In this document: piece by piece, positions 62,901 through 64,000 of the stretch | How the letters are laid out: each line of letters starts with the position of its first letter | Position numbering within the stretch: the first letter of the stretch is position 1 | Assembly (NCBI RefSeq): GCF_965363235.1 | Contig: NC_134839.1 | Coordinates: 112,152,517 to 112,216,516, forward strand | Length of the DNA: 64,000 bases | Reading direction: 5' to 3' | Source: Mytilus galloprovincialis | Taxonomy: Eukaryota; Mollusca; Bivalvia; Mytilida; Mytilidae | The notes under the pieces: model-generated | The model's input: only the letters and a program-made list of their open reading frames with translations | The model's database searches: none | What the model was told of the DNA's origin: nothing | Translations under genes and position numbers: made by a program

Positions 62901-64000
62901 TAGTTACTACAGTAATCACTAGCCAGTCAACCCTGAGGTTATGAGTTGGTGGTAGAGTGGTCTAAGTAGTTACTGCAGTAATCACTAGCCAGTCAATACT
63001 GAGGTTGTGAGTTGGTGGTAGAGTGGTCTAAGTAGTTACTACAGTAATCACTAGCCAGTCAACACTGAGGTTATGAGTTGTTGGTAGAGTGGTCTAAGTA
63101 GTTACTACAGTAATCACTAGCCAGTCAATACTGAGGTTATGAGTTGGTGGTAGAGTGGTCTAAGTAGTTACTACAGTAATCACTAGCCAGTCAACCCTGA
63201 GGTTATGAGTTGGTGGTAGTGGTCTAAGTAGTTACTACAGTAATCACTAGCCAGTCAACCCTGAGGTTATGAGTTGGTGGTAGAGTGGTCTAAGTAGTTA
63301 CTACAGTAATCACTAGCCAGTCAACCCTGAGGTTGTGAGTTGGTGGTAGAGTGGTCTAAGTAGTTACTACAGTAATCACTAGCCAGTCAACCCTGAGGTT
63401 ATGAGTTGGTGGTAGAGTGGTCTAAGTAGTTACTACAGTAATCACTAGCCAGTCAACTCTGAGGTTGTGAGTTGGTGGTAGAGTGGTCTAAGTAGTTACT
63501 ACAGTAATCACTAGCCAGTCAACCCTGAGGTTATGAGTTGGTGGTAGAGTGGTCTAAGTAGTTACTACAGTAATCACTAGCCAGTCAACCCTGAGGTTAT
63601 GAGTTGGTGGTAGAGTGGTCTAAGTAGTTACTACAGTAATCACTAGCCAGTCAACACTGAGGTTGTAAGTTGGTGGTAGTGGTCTAAGTAGTTACTACAG
63701 TAATCACTAGCCAGTCAACCCTGAGGTTGTGGGTTGTTGGTAGAGTGGTCTAAGTAGTTACTACAGTAATCACTAGCCAGTCAACACTGAGGTTGTGAGT
63801 TGGTGGTAGAGTGGTCTAAGTAGTTACTACAGTAATCACTAGCCAGTCAACCCTGAGGTTATGAGTTGGTGGTAGAGTGGTCTAAGTAGTTACTACAGTA
63901 ATCACTAGCCAGTCAATACTGAGGTTATGAGTTGGTGGTAGAGTGGTCTAAGTAGTTACTACTGTAATCACTAGCCAGTCAACCCTGAGGTTATGAGTTG
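59972..64000 (+). repeat. 66-bp satellite derived from a tRNA-like SINE head (~61 copies)
   Basis: Unit GAGTTGGTGGTAGAGTGGTC continued by TAAGTAGTTACTACAGTAAT, CACTAGCCAGTCAACCCTGA and GGTTAT; it runs off the window end. TGGTAGAGTGG fits the Pol III A-box (TRGYNNARNNG). The unit stops at GAGTT, where a B-box GAGTTCGAATCC would continue in a tRNA-derived SINE. The first copy keeps the extra 5' GAGGCCTTGG typical of such a head. The copies vary at a few fixed sites (GGTGG/GTTGG, CCCTG/CACTG/TACTG, TTATGA/TTGTGA). At least three units (near 61696, 63215 and 63676) lack two bases in the A-box. Confidence 0.9.

Noticed and set aside
59972-64000. Array of tRNA genes
   Set aside because: Units have an A-box but no complete B-box, no acceptor stem pairing and no CCA-end context; 66 bp is also short for this tRNA type.
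59972-64000. CRISPR-like repeat-spacer array
   Set aside because: Whole 66-bp units repeat with no unique spacers, in a eukaryotic genome.

Overview
This is AT-rich eukaryotic genomic DNA with GT-AG spliced genes, long introns and dense short repeats. The gene set is animal (ARL5, a CNBD2-like gene, ICE2). The dispersed repeats look like those I associate with marine mussels (Mytilus or a close bivalve); that assignment is from memory and was not searched.

Layout. (1) 1-12296, + strand: the last four coding exons of an ARL5-type small GTPase, with a 10.3 kb intron full of repeats. (2) 12297-18587: the convergent space downstream of ARL5, with several dispersed repeats. (3) 18588-30033, - strand: a seven-exon gene for a protein of about 527 aa with two cyclic-nucleotide-binding-like folds (CNBD2-like). 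I assembled it by matching splice-site phases; the total is exactly 528 codons including the stop. Its large intron holds a decayed Crypton-type tyrosine recombinase gene between two arrays of the same 51-bp repeat. (4) 30034-30880: an 847-bp divergent intergenic space with a small inverted-repeat insertion and a 114-bp (TA)n tract. (5) 30881-56955, + strand: a complete 20-exon ICE2 (NARG2, little elongation complex subunit 2) gene of about 1835 aa. It is much longer than the human protein (982 aa) because its middle is long and low-complexity. (6) 57250-59960: convergent space, then the terminal exon of a possible RING-type gene on the - strand. (7) About 59972 to the window end: about 61 copies of a 66-bp satellite that looks like the 5' part of a tRNA-derived SINE.

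Main observation: at five separate places in two unrelated genes, short tandem duplications straddle an exon-intron boundary and copy part of the exon together with its splice site. One copied acceptor is in frame and could add exactly 25 codons to ICE2. Other points are repeated acidic EFG motifs and an in-frame 15-residue repeat in ICE2, nested DNA transposons in ICE2 intron 1, an element with inverted arrays of a 16-bp motif, and a TA-flanked MITE family in which one copy has grown an internal minisatellite.

ARL5 acts in endosome/Golgi trafficking and ICE2 in snRNA transcription by RNA polymerase II. CNBD2-like proteins are linked to sperm function in mouse. Nothing suggests these genes share a pathway; only the divergent CNBD2-like/ICE2 pair might share regulation.
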